Part shown: positions 1-6,820 of the stretch, one piece after another
Position numbering within the stretch: position 1 is the stretch's first letter
How the letters are laid out: each line of letters opens with the position of its first letter
Source: an uncultured Draconibacterium sp.
GTDB lineage: Bacteria; Bacteroidota; Bacteroidia; Bacteroidales; Prolixibacteraceae
Assembly: GCA_947492175.1 (NCBI GenBank)
Contig: CANLMQ010000046.1
Location: 1 to 41,010, forward strand
DNA length: 41,010 nt
Reading direction: 5' to 3'
The notes under the pieces: model-generated
Database searches by the model: none
Told to the model about the DNA's origin: nothing
The model's input: only the letters and a program-made list of their open reading frames with translations
Program-made: the position numbers and the translations under genes

Positions 1-105
1 AAAAAGATGGAAGAACTATTATAAAAAAGAAATAAATTTACATTAATAACCTGTAAACTTTTTTTAGGACGAGTCATCTTGTGCCCCCTAATGAAAGTAA
101 CTAAA

Positions 106-133
106 AATCCCCTCGCCAAACAACGAAGGGATT
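106..133 (-). terminator. Rho-independent terminator of the hydrogenase operon
   Basis: An inverted repeat of about 10 bp with one mismatch (AATCCCCTCG / CGAAGGGATT, 8-nt loop) lies just past the hydC stop. Read on the minus strand the stem is followed by a T-rich run (GATTTTTAG), as expected for an intrinsic terminator of the operon that ends at 161. Confidence 0.65.
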
Positions 134-160
134 TCTGCTATGCTGTATATAAGTTTTACT

Positions 161-667
161 TTATGCAGATCTGATATCATCAGCCAGACCCTCGCGGTAT
201 TCGGCAATAATTTTTTTCACCTCGGACGGAGCCACACGCCCGAATACTTTTTCGCCCACAGTAACTACAGGCGCAAGTCCGCAAGCCCCAACACAACGTA
301 AACAGTTGATTGAAAACATTCCGTCTTCGGTTGATTCCCCTACTTCAACCTGCAACTGACGTTTAAACTCGGCAAGTACCTGCTCTGCACCCCGAACATA
401 ACAAGCTGTTCCCATGCATATCGATATCGGATACTCACCTTGTGGCACCATGGTAAAAAAGCTGTAAAAAGTAACTACTCCATACACTTTTGCCACCGAG
501 CAGTTTAATCCTTTTGCAATTACCTCCTGAACTTCGGCCGGTAAATATCCCAGTTTATTCTGTACCTGATGAAGTACATTAATTAGTTCACTTTCTTTGT
601 TCTCAAACTCAGCACAAGTATCAAGAATGAGCTGTATTGTATTTTCCGCTAGTTTTATTTTTGGCAT
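161..667 (-). CDS. hydC: NADH-linked [FeFe]-hydrogenase gamma subunit HydC (NuoE-like)
   Basis: This is a 168-residue thioredoxin-like [2Fe-2S] protein of the NuoE/HydC/HndA family. Cys84 and Cys89 (CMGTAC) with Cys125 and Cys129 (CVGAC) give the C-x4-C ... C-x3-C ligand pattern of the family, and the N-terminal third is the usual helical NuoE region. In soluble HydABC hydrogenases this subunit sits beside the flavin subunit and is needed for NADH-coupled turnover. No other complex I genes are nearby, and hydA and hydB lie just upstream, so a hydrogenase subunit is much more likely than a respiratory one. It is the last gene of the operon and is separated from hydA by about 0.5 kb holding a four-helix-bundle gene. 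Start is ATG at 667; a terminator follows. Confidence 0.9.
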   Translation of the reverse strand: MPKIKLAENTIQLILDTCAEFENKESELINVLHQVQNKLGYLPAEVQEVIAKGLNCSVAKVYGVVTFYSFFTMVPQGEYPISICMGTACYVRGAEQVLAEFKRQLQVEVGESTEDGMFSINCLRCVGACGLAPVVTVGEKVFGRVAPSEVKKIIAEYREGLADDIRSA

Positions 668-725
668 AGTATTTTGTTTAAACGATTATCTTTTAAAAAT
701 TCAGCGATATAGTCTTTCAGACACA

Positions 726-750
726 GTCATTGGTCATCGGTCATTTGGCA
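726..750 (-). repeat. Left heptad repeat array (TGACCNA)
   Basis: On the minus strand this reads as a degenerate unit (TGCCAAA) followed by TGACCGA, TGACCAA and TGAC, with a strict 7-nt period. It overlaps the stop codon of the four-helix-bundle gene: the TGA at 743-741 is part of a repeat unit. Confidence 0.6.
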
Positions 751-1106
751 TTAGGAACAGAACCAATTGATTTTATGTAACTGTTGTGCCGTTTCCCCAA
801 TTCGTCAAGTTTTAAGATTAATAAATTATAAGTTTCCTCATCAATAAGTTTACGATTAGTAGCTTTCGTCAACCAGGTTTTAGTTTCAGCTTGCGAACCT
901 CTGGAATAATATTGAAACTGTTTATTTTCTTTATAGAAATACCTTCCGTAACCTTCGCTTATGTTAGCGGCAATAGAATCAGAAGCTTCAACCAGTTGTT
1001 TGCCAGTTGTCCATTTGTGAAATTTCTCCCATTTCTCAACAATAGAATAGATTTCGTCTCCTATTTCCATTGCTAACTTATAAACAACCAAATCTTCAAG
1101 TCCCAT
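741..1106 (-). CDS. Four-helix-bundle protein (S23 / rRNA intervening-sequence family)
   Basis: The 121-residue protein is all-helical and carries the family signature around residues 44-56, ending in IAANISEGYGR. Relatives are encoded in 23S rRNA intervening sequences of some bacteria and are scattered through Bacteroidota chromosomes; they are structurally related to the Avd accessory protein of diversity-generating retroelements. Biochemical function is unknown. Here the gene lies inside the hydrogenase operon between hydA and hydC, with heptad repeats at both ends, and its last codons and stop are made of repeat sequence. Nothing in it suggests a role in hydrogenase assembly; an inserted selfish or structural element is the simpler reading. 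Start is ATG at 1106. Confidence 0.85.
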   Translation of the reverse strand: MGLEDLVVYKLAMEIGDEIYSIVEKWEKFHKWTTGKQLVEASDSIAANISEGYGRYFYKENKQFQYYSRGSQAETKTWLTKATNRKLIDEETYNLLILKLDELGKRHNSYIKSIGSVPNAK

Positions 1107-1150
1107 TTTCTATTTTTCAAGTTACTATTTCAATCCCCATCTTTCCCCAA

Positions 1151-1182
1151 TGACTATTGACTAATGACTATTGACTAATGAC
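1151..1182 (+). repeat. Right heptad repeat array (TGACTAW)
   Basis: TGACTAT and TGACTAA alternate as four perfect 7-nt units followed by TGAC. The array stops two bases short of the hydA stop codon (1185-1187). It is the better preserved of the two arrays around the four-helix-bundle gene. Confidence 0.75.
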
Positions 1183-1184
1183 AA

Positions 1185-2936
1185 CTACGTACGGTCAAAA
1201 TATTCGGTATGTAACAAATGATGTGCTTTTTCGCTCATTGGAGTACCCAAAAATTCTTCGTACAATTTTACGATATACGGATTTTCGTGCGATTTACGGA
1301 TCGCCTTGTTTTTATCTTCCTGATAAATGGCTACCTGACGTTTTTTCAACACCTCCACATCTCCATGATGATAAGGCTGGCCTCCGCCACCTATACATCC
1401 TCCCGGACAGCTCATTATCTCTATTGCATGAAATTCGCTTTTCCCGGCCTGAATATCCTCCAGTAATTTACGGGCATTCCCTAAACCATGGGCAATCCCT
1501 ATTTTAATAGGTAGTCCGTTAAAATCAATGGTCGCCTGACGAATCCCATCCATTCCCCTTAATTCATCGAAATCCAACCGGGGAAGTTCTTTTTTTGTAT
1601 GAACTTCGTAAGCTGTACGAACAGCAGCTTCAATAACACCACCGGTAGTTCCAAAAATTACAGCAGCTCCGGTTGATTCTCCAAGCGGATTATCAAAATC
1701 TTCATTTGGCAGCGATTTAAAGTCGATGTTCGACAGTTTAATCAAAGCAGCCAATTCGCGTGTAGTAATAGCATGGTCAACATCCGGATTACCGTTTGTT
1801 TTAAACTCATCGCGTCCACACTCGTATTTTTTAGCCACACATGGCATAATTGAAACCACAACTAAATCTTCACGTTTTACGCCCAGTTTATCGGCAAAAT
1901 AGGTTTTAGCTATGGCACCAAACATTTGTTGCGGCGAACGCGCTGTAGAAGGAATATCCTTCATTTCCGGAAACTGATGCTCAAAAAATTTCACCCAAGC
2001 CGGACAGCACGATGTAAGAATCGGAAGTTTTACATCTTTATCCCCTTCCAGATATTTTCCAAGCCGGTTTAACAATTCGGTTCCTTCTTCCATAATGGTA
2101 AGGTCGGCAGCAAAATCGGTATCAAAAACATGGTCGAAGCCCAGGCGCCGAAGTGCAGCAACCAGTTTTCCTGTCACCAAGGTTCCGGCCTCCATATTAA
2201 ACTCTTCACCCAGCGCAGCACGCACTGCTGGAGCGGTTTGAACAATTACCGTTTTGGTGGGATCTGACAATGCACGAATTACTTTTCCGGTTTCATCAAC
2301 TTCTGTTAAAGCCCCCGTTGGACAAACAGCTACACACTGTCCGCAGTAAGTACAAACCGAGTGGTCGAGGTTCATTTCAAAAGCCGGTGAAACTACCGAT
2401 TCAAATCCGCGGTTAATAGCAGAAAGAACTCCAACCGTTTGTACCTCGTTGCACATGGTTTCGCAACGGCGACACATAATACATTTATCAATTTCGCGGT
2501 TAATTGCAGGCGAAGTATCTTCCCGGTAAGTCGATTGTTCTCCTTTGTAATGAATTTCGCGAATACCTAGTTTGTGTGCCATATCCTGCAAATCGCAATT
2601 CCCCGATTTTGCACAAATCAAACAATCAAACGGATGGTCGGAAAGGATAAGTTCCATAACTGTTCTGCGTGCATTAATTACGCGCATGGAGTGGGTATTA
2701 ATTTCCATTCCATCGTAAACATTGGTACAACAAGCCGGAGCCAGATTGCGTCGTCCATTCACCTCAACCACACAAATCCGGCAGCCTCCCGGTTTATTTT
2801 CAATATTTAAATCATCCAGTTTCATGTGGCACAGAGTAGGAATATCAATTCCAATTCCCGATGCCGCCTCTAAAATTGTGATGCCTTCTTTCACCACAAC
2901 CGGTTTATTATCAATGGTAAGATTTACTGTATCCAT
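1185..2936 (-). CDS. hydA: [FeFe]-hydrogenase catalytic subunit HydA (NADH-linked, group A)
   Basis: The 583-residue protein reduces protons or oxidises H2 at an H-cluster. Domains in order: plant-type [2Fe-2S] (Cys36, 52, 55, 70), a His/Cys [4Fe-4S] site (His101, Cys105, 108, 114), two [4Fe-4S] ferredoxin sites (Cys152-162 and Cys195-205), then the H-domain. All three active-site motifs are intact: TSCCPAW with the proton-relay Cys310 and ligand Cys311, MPCVAKK (Cys366), and a C-terminal motif with Cys510 and Cys514 in MSCPGGCIGGGGQP. Together with hydB and hydC this matches trimeric NADH-dependent enzymes such as Thermotoga HydABC and Desulfovibrio Hnd, many of which bifurcate electrons between NAD and ferredoxin. 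Cytoplasmic; no signal peptide or extra sorting motif. Eighteen bases separate it from hydB. Confidence 0.97.
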   Translation of the reverse strand: MDTVNLTIDNKPVVVKEGITILEAASGIGIDIPTLCHMKLDDLNIENKPGGCRICVVEVNGRRNLAPACCTNVYDGMEINTHSMRVINARRTVMELILSDHPFDCLICAKSGNCDLQDMAHKLGIREIHYKGEQSTYREDTSPAINREIDKCIMCRRCETMCNEVQTVGVLSAINRGFESVVSPAFEMNLDHSVCTYCGQCVAVCPTGALTEVDETGKVIRALSDPTKTVIVQTAPAVRAALGEEFNMEAGTLVTGKLVAALRRLGFDHVFDTDFAADLTIMEEGTELLNRLGKYLEGDKDVKLPILTSCCPAWVKFFEHQFPEMKDIPSTARSPQQMFGAIAKTYFADKLGVKREDLVVVSIMPCVAKKYECGRDEFKTNGNPDVDHAITTRELAALIKLSNIDFKSLPNEDFDNPLGESTGAAVIFGTTGGVIEAAVRTAYEVHTKKELPRLDFDELRGMDGIRQATIDFNGLPIKIGIAHGLGNARKLLEDIQAGKSEFHAIEIMSCPGGCIGGGGQPYHHGDVEVLKKRQVAIYQEDKNKAIRKSHENPYIVKLYEEFLGTPMSEKAHHLLHTEYFDRT

Positions 2937-2954
2937 AGTTTTAGGTTTTCCTGA

Positions 2955-4748
2955 TTAAGTAAGGGTAATTGCATTAAACTTACACTTGTCGAAACACACG
3001 CCACATTTTATACACAACGACTGATCGATGTAATGGGGCTTCCTGCGTTCGCCCGAAATCGCCCCCACCGGACAGTTTCGGAAACAAAGTGTACAACCCG
3101 TACATAAATCTTCCACAACATCGTAGCGTAACAACGACTTACATTGCCCGGCCGGACATTTTCCATCTATTACGTGGGCTTTGTATTCTTCTTCAAAATT
3201 TGAAATAGTAGAAAGAACCGGATTGGGAGACGTTTGTCCCAAACCACACAGAGCCGTATCTTTAATAACCGTACTCAACTCGGTCAACCTTTCAATATCT
3301 TCTGCTTCACCCTTCCCGTCTGTAATTTTTTCGAGAATTTCGTGCAAGCGTTTGTTTCCAACACGGCAGGGAGTACATTTTCCACACGATTCTTCCAGCG
3401 TAAATTCAAGATAGAACTTGGCAATTGATACCATACAATCATCCTCATCCATAACAATCATTCCTCCTGATCCCATCATCGACCCCGAAGCAAGCAGATT
3501 GTCATAATCAATCGGAATATCAAGCATATCTTTGGTTAAGCAACCACCTGAAGGTCCTCCGGTTTGAACAGCTTTAAAGGCTTTTCCATCTTTAATTCCG
3601 CCACCAATGTCGTAAATTACCTCGCGCAAAGTGGTTCCCATTGGCACTTCAATTAAACCAACGTTGTTAATTTTTCCGGCCAGTGCAAAAACTTTGGTTC
3701 CTTTCGACTTTTCAGTTCCGATGCTGCTAAACCAAGCTGCTCCTTTATTAATAATAACAGGAATATTGGCCAACGTTTCTACATTGTTTACATTGGTTGG
3801 TTTGCCCATATAACCCGAAACCGATGGAAACGGAGGCTTAAAAGTTGGTTCGCCACGCAGACCTTCCATCGAATGGATAAGCGCAGTTTCTTCGCCGCAA
3901 ACAAATGCACCTGCACCATAGCGCAATTCCACTTTAAAATTAAATCCGGTTCCCAGAATATCATCGCCGATTAAACCATAGTCTTCGGCTTGTTTAATGG
4001 CAATTTTCAGGCGCTGAATGGCCAATGGATATTCGGCACGAATATAAACCAAGCCTGTATCGGCACCAATACAGTAGGCACAAATTGCCATGGCCTCGAT
4101 TATTGAATGCGGATCTCCTTCCAAAATCGAACGGTCCATAAAAGCACCGGGGTCGCCCTCGTCGGCGTTACAAACCACATATTTTTGTTCGTTTTCAACC
4201 TTTCGGGTAATTTCCCATTTTAATCCCGTTGGAAAGCCACCGCCTCCGCGACCACGAAGTCCTGAGCTTTTTACTTCATTAATAACTTCATCGGGCGACA
4301 TTTCGGTTAAACATTTACCCAAGGCCTGATAACCATCGCGGGCAATGTATTCGTCTATATTTTCAGGATTTATAAAACCACAGTTTTTCAAAGCAATGCG
4401 AATTTGCTTTTTGTAGAAATCCATCCCTTTTGAATCGCTGATATGTTCGTCGGTAGTTGGATCGGTATATAATAAACGCTTCACCGGACGGCCTTTAACA
4501 ACGTGCTCTTTTACAATTTCTTCAGCATCGATGGGTGCAACCTCCACATAAAAAGTATTGTCGGGAAGTACCTTTACAATCGGTCCTTTTTCGCAAAAGC
4601 CGAAGCATCCGGTTGAAACAACCTGGACATCATTCTGAAGGCCCGACTCCAGGATGAATTTATTCAGCCTGTTTTTAATTTCATCACTTTCCGACGCTTT
4701 ACACCCCGTGCCGCCGCAAATAAGCAGATGCATTCTGTAATCAGTCAT
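2955..4748 (-). CDS. hydB: NADH-linked [FeFe]-hydrogenase beta subunit HydB (NuoF-like)
   Basis: The 597-residue flavin subunit exchanges electrons with NAD(H). An N-terminal thioredoxin-like [2Fe-2S] domain has Cys11, 16, 48 and 52. The NuoF core carries the glycine-rich nucleotide/FMN loop GLRGRGGGGFPTG (about 163-175) and NADEGDPGAF (194-203). The NuoF-type [4Fe-4S] site is ESCGKCTPC with Cys455, 458, 461 and Cys501. A C-terminal ferredoxin domain adds two more [4Fe-4S] clusters (Cys549-559 and Cys579-589). This fused layout is typical of HydB/HndC and longer than respiratory NuoF (about 430-450 residues), which supports a soluble bifurcating hydrogenase rather than complex I. Start ATG at 4748; the gene lies between the small ferredoxin-like gene and hydA. 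Confidence 0.95.
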   Translation of the reverse strand: MTDYRMHLLICGGTGCKASESDEIKNRLNKFILESGLQNDVQVVSTGCFGFCEKGPIVKVLPDNTFYVEVAPIDAEEIVKEHVVKGRPVKRLLYTDPTTDEHISDSKGMDFYKKQIRIALKNCGFINPENIDEYIARDGYQALGKCLTEMSPDEVINEVKSSGLRGRGGGGFPTGLKWEITRKVENEQKYVVCNADEGDPGAFMDRSILEGDPHSIIEAMAICAYCIGADTGLVYIRAEYPLAIQRLKIAIKQAEDYGLIGDDILGTGFNFKVELRYGAGAFVCGEETALIHSMEGLRGEPTFKPPFPSVSGYMGKPTNVNNVETLANIPVIINKGAAWFSSIGTEKSKGTKVFALAGKINNVGLIEVPMGTTLREVIYDIGGGIKDGKAFKAVQTGGPSGGCLTKDMLDIPIDYDNLLASGSMMGSGGMIVMDEDDCMVSIAKFYLEFTLEESCGKCTPCRVGNKRLHEILEKITDGKGEAEDIERLTELSTVIKDTALCGLGQTSPNPVLSTISNFEEEYKAHVIDGKCPAGQCKSLLRYDVVEDLCTGCTLCFRNCPVGAISGERRKPHYIDQSLCIKCGVCFDKCKFNAITLT

Positions 4749-4782
4749 AAGTTATAAGTTGAAGTTTTAGTTTTAATCTTAG

Positions 4783-5178
4783 TTAGTCGTCAATGGTTTT
4801 AAAATTAACCGGAATAATACCGTCGATAAGTTCGCCACGTTTTATGTACACATCAATAATCTCACGCGCTTTTTCTTTGTTTACATGTCCAAAAACTACA
4901 GGTTCTTTTTTGGGAACTATTACTTCAACAGTCGGCTCGGCATAACAATACCCCATACAACCGGTTTGTGTAACAACGGCATCAATAGCTTCCTGTTCCA
5001 GTTCTTCAACCAAATATTTCATGGTTTCCTTTGCTCCCGATGCAATTCCACAAGTGGCCATTCCAACTTTAATTTGAATAAGTTGTTCCGGATTGTCACT
5101 GTTTTCCCTTAATTTGATCTTCGACTGTGCTTCGTCTTTAATTTTCCGAAGGTCAGCCAATGTTTTTATTTTTGCCAT
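4783..5178 (-). CDS. Thioredoxin-like ferredoxin domain protein (HndB-like)
   Basis: The 131-residue protein resembles HndB, the small accessory subunit of Hnd-type hydrogenases. Two family segments are recognisable: VGMATCGIASGAKE around Cys43 and QTGCMGYCYAEP with Cys74 and Cys78. Only three cysteines are present, one short of a standard all-Cys [2Fe-2S] site, so cluster binding is uncertain; the related motif TCGIAxGA elsewhere in the family also seems to hold a single Cys. Its position directly before hydB, with a 34-base gap, supports a role in the hydrogenase complex. Start ATG at 5178. Confidence 0.8.
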   Translation of the reverse strand: MAKIKTLADLRKIKDEAQSKIKLRENSDNPEQLIQIKVGMATCGIASGAKETMKYLVEELEQEAIDAVVTQTGCMGYCYAEPTVEVIVPKKEPVVFGHVNKEKAREIIDVYIKRGELIDGIIPVNFKTIDD

Positions 5179-5199
5179 ATCAAATCGTGTTAGTGTATT

Positions 5200-5748
5200 C
5201 TATCTTGTTGCCTCAATTTCTTCGAGGTTGTTTTTTATAATTTCAATTATGCCCTCCCGAATTTCCTTTTGTTGAAAAGAAATATCGCCAAGCATTTCTT
5301 TAATTTCGCCCGAGTTAATACTGAATTCGCCCTTTGCTGTTTTATGAGAATAATACAACACCCCCTGACTGTAACTTAACAGTGTAAGGTAATAGGTTTC
5401 CCAAATATCACCCATGGGTGGTCTATCAACATTCGACAACTGAAAACCGGCAATTACCTTTGTTCCCACGCCTGGCTCAGATTCCAGCATAAAACTACCG
5501 TTTGAACGCTCTGCATTTTGTTTCAACAAAGCTAATCCTAATCCCACTTTTCGTGTATTCCTCGATGTAAAGAACGGGTTGGCTGCCTGTTTTAACATTT
5601 CGCTGTTCATCCCGCAGCCGTTATCCTTGATTGTCAATAAACAAAGGTCATTTTTTTTATCCTCCTCAACTATGATTTCAATCAATGTCGCTTTTGCCTT
5701 GATTGAATTTTGCACAATGTCAAGAATATGTTCAGAGAGTGTCCTCAT
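5200..5748 (-). CDS. GHKL-type ATP-binding protein (histidine-kinase-like ATPase only)
   Basis: The 182-residue protein is a stand-alone Bergerat-fold ATPase. It has the N box near Asn14 (VQNSIKAKA), G1 DNGCGM at 42-47, the G2 segment VGLGLALLKQ at 68-77 and G3 GVGTKV at 93-98. There is no dimerisation/phosphoacceptor histidine domain and no membrane segment, so it cannot work as a complete sensor kinase. The C-terminal 70 residues are not recognised. Its start overlaps the PHP gene end by 4 bases, so the two are translationally coupled. Equivalent genes occur in [FeFe]-hydrogenase operons of Clostridia, which suggests a hydrogenase-linked regulatory role; the partner is unknown. Confidence 0.8.
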   Translation of the reverse strand: MRTLSEHILDIVQNSIKAKATLIEIIVEEDKKNDLCLLTIKDNGCGMNSEMLKQAANPFFTSRNTRKVGLGLALLKQNAERSNGSFMLESEPGVGTKVIAGFQLSNVDRPPMGDIWETYYLTLLSYSQGVLYYSHKTAKGEFSINSGEIKEMLGDISFQQKEIREGIIEIIKNNLEEIEATR

Positions 5749-6482
5749 AAAATTTCAACAAACCTATTATCTACCTGATTAAGAGCCATTTTAATCTCAC
5801 TAAAATTGATTTCTTCAATAGAGAAAACGGAAAAAGAACTACCTATCTGATCTAAAAAGTGAGCATCTGAGTTAGAAAGCAAGGAAATTTTATTTCCAAT
5901 AACATAATGTTTTCGAACATAGTTTTCACTTTTTTTACCGGTAATTCCCATGGCATCGAATTTTAATTTCTCCGGAACAAATCCAAGATGACTAAACAAT
6001 CCGTTTAGGCTTCGGTCGACATGTGCCGGGATAAATATTCCATTCAACTTAGCTACATATTTTTGCACCTCCATAATTCCTTTCTTTAAGGCCGAAGTAA
6101 GGTAATAAGGAACCATCTCTACAATATTATCATTTTCATCAACAACCGGCTGATAACCAAAATGTCCTTCGGGATTGGGTATCCTGGTAATATTCTCTTC
6201 CAGGTAGTTTTGAAATTCATCCAGTTGAAATTCGTGCTCGAAGAAAGCCAAACAATGCACCTCTTCTTTTGTGGTAACCTCTACTCCTGTCAGTACAAAA
6301 ATACCTTCCTGCATCCCGAGCTTATTTACAAGTTTTGCATTTTTAGTGGAGTTGTGGTCAGTAATTCCAATAATCTTTAAATTGGCCTCTTTGGCTTTAC
6401 CAACAATATTTGCCGGAGTCATTTCCAAATCGGCACAGGGCGATAAAACAGTGTGAATATGCAGATCTGCCCTGACTTTCAT
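5745..6482 (-). CDS. PHP-domain metal-dependent phosphoesterase family protein
   Basis: The 245-residue protein has the complete polymerase-and-histidinol-phosphatase metal site: DLHIH (His8, His10), TDHN (Asp42, His43), Glu68, His76, IPAHVDRS and SNSDAH near the C-terminus. PHP proteins hydrolyse phosphoesters using two or three metal ions; the substrate here is not evident. It is placed between a DRTGG protein and the GHKL ATPase in the sensing half of the hydrogenase operon, so a regulatory substrate such as a nucleotide or phosphoprotein is possible but unproven. Gaps are 5 bases upstream and a 4-base overlap downstream. Confidence 0.85.
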   Translation of the reverse strand: MKVRADLHIHTVLSPCADLEMTPANIVGKAKEANLKIIGITDHNSTKNAKLVNKLGMQEGIFVLTGVEVTTKEEVHCLAFFEHEFQLDEFQNYLEENITRIPNPEGHFGYQPVVDENDNIVEMVPYYLTSALKKGIMEVQKYVAKLNGIFIPAHVDRSLNGLFSHLGFVPEKLKFDAMGITGKKSENYVRKHYVIGNKISLLSNSDAHFLDQIGSSFSVFSIEEINFSEIKMALNQVDNRFVEIL

Positions 6483-6487
6483 ATCGA

Positions 6488-6820
6488 TTATCTGATTGTA
6501 CTGTAAAGTTGTCCGGCCATTTCAAAAGTACTTAATTCAGTACCCAGAACAGGTATTCCTTCCTCGTTACTTCGCTCCATGGTATCTTCATCAGGTTCCA
6601 TTCCTTTTACCAAAATAACTGCAGCCAGATCTTTTAACGAAGCAATGGCCATTACATTCTGGTGCGTTTGCAATGTAATCCACACTTCTCCCTCGGCAGC
6701 ATTTCCCATAACGTCGCTTAATAAATCGGAAACATATCCGCCATTGATCTCGTTTTCAAGTCCTTCTTCGCCCGAAAACACTTTTAGTTCAAATTTTTTC
6801 ACCAATTCAGAAACCAACAT
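6488..6820 (-). CDS. DRTGG-domain regulatory protein, copy 2
   Basis: The 110-residue protein belongs to the small stand-alone DRTGG family, with the conserved GGYVSDLLSDVMG segment at about 27-39. DRTGG domains occur in CBS-linked and phosphotransacetylase-type proteins and are thought to sense ligands; this one has no catalytic domain. I start it at ATG 6820 and not at 6850 because an AGGAGGT ribosome-binding site sits 4 bases upstream of 6820, and this start cuts the overlap with the sensor hydrogenase gene to 14 bases. It is a diverged paralogue of the first gene of the operon (8684-9028). Confidence 0.8.
   Translation of the reverse strand: MLVSELVKKFELKVFSGEEGLENEINGGYVSDLLSDVMGNAAEGEVWITLQTHQNVMAIASLKDLAAVILVKGMEPDEDTMERSNEEGIPVLGTELSTFEMAGQLYSTIR

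Larger units (their letters stand above)
726..1182 (-). mobile_element. Putative insertion: four-helix-bundle gene bounded by heptad repeats
   Basis: Heptamer repeats lie at both ends of this segment, pointing outward. On the right, plus strand, four TGACTAW units plus a final TGAC occupy 1151-1182, ending two bases before the hydA stop codon. On the left, minus strand, TGACCGA, TGACCAA and TGAC occupy 726-743, with a more decayed unit inward to 750. Between them is one gene of the S23/four-helix-bundle family. It splits hydA from hydC, genes that are usually close together. The layout suggests a small gene cassette with related inverted ends. No transposase or clear target-site duplication is visible, so mobility is inference. 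Confidence 0.4.

Noticed and set aside
1178..4329. Plus-strand open frames across hydA and hydB
   Set aside because: They lie opposite well-conserved genes, have no family-like composition and are antisense shadows.
161..5178. NuoE/NuoF-like genes as part of respiratory complex I
   Set aside because: No other nuo genes are nearby, HydB has the fused C-terminal ferredoxin domain of hydrogenases, and a full HydA lies between them.
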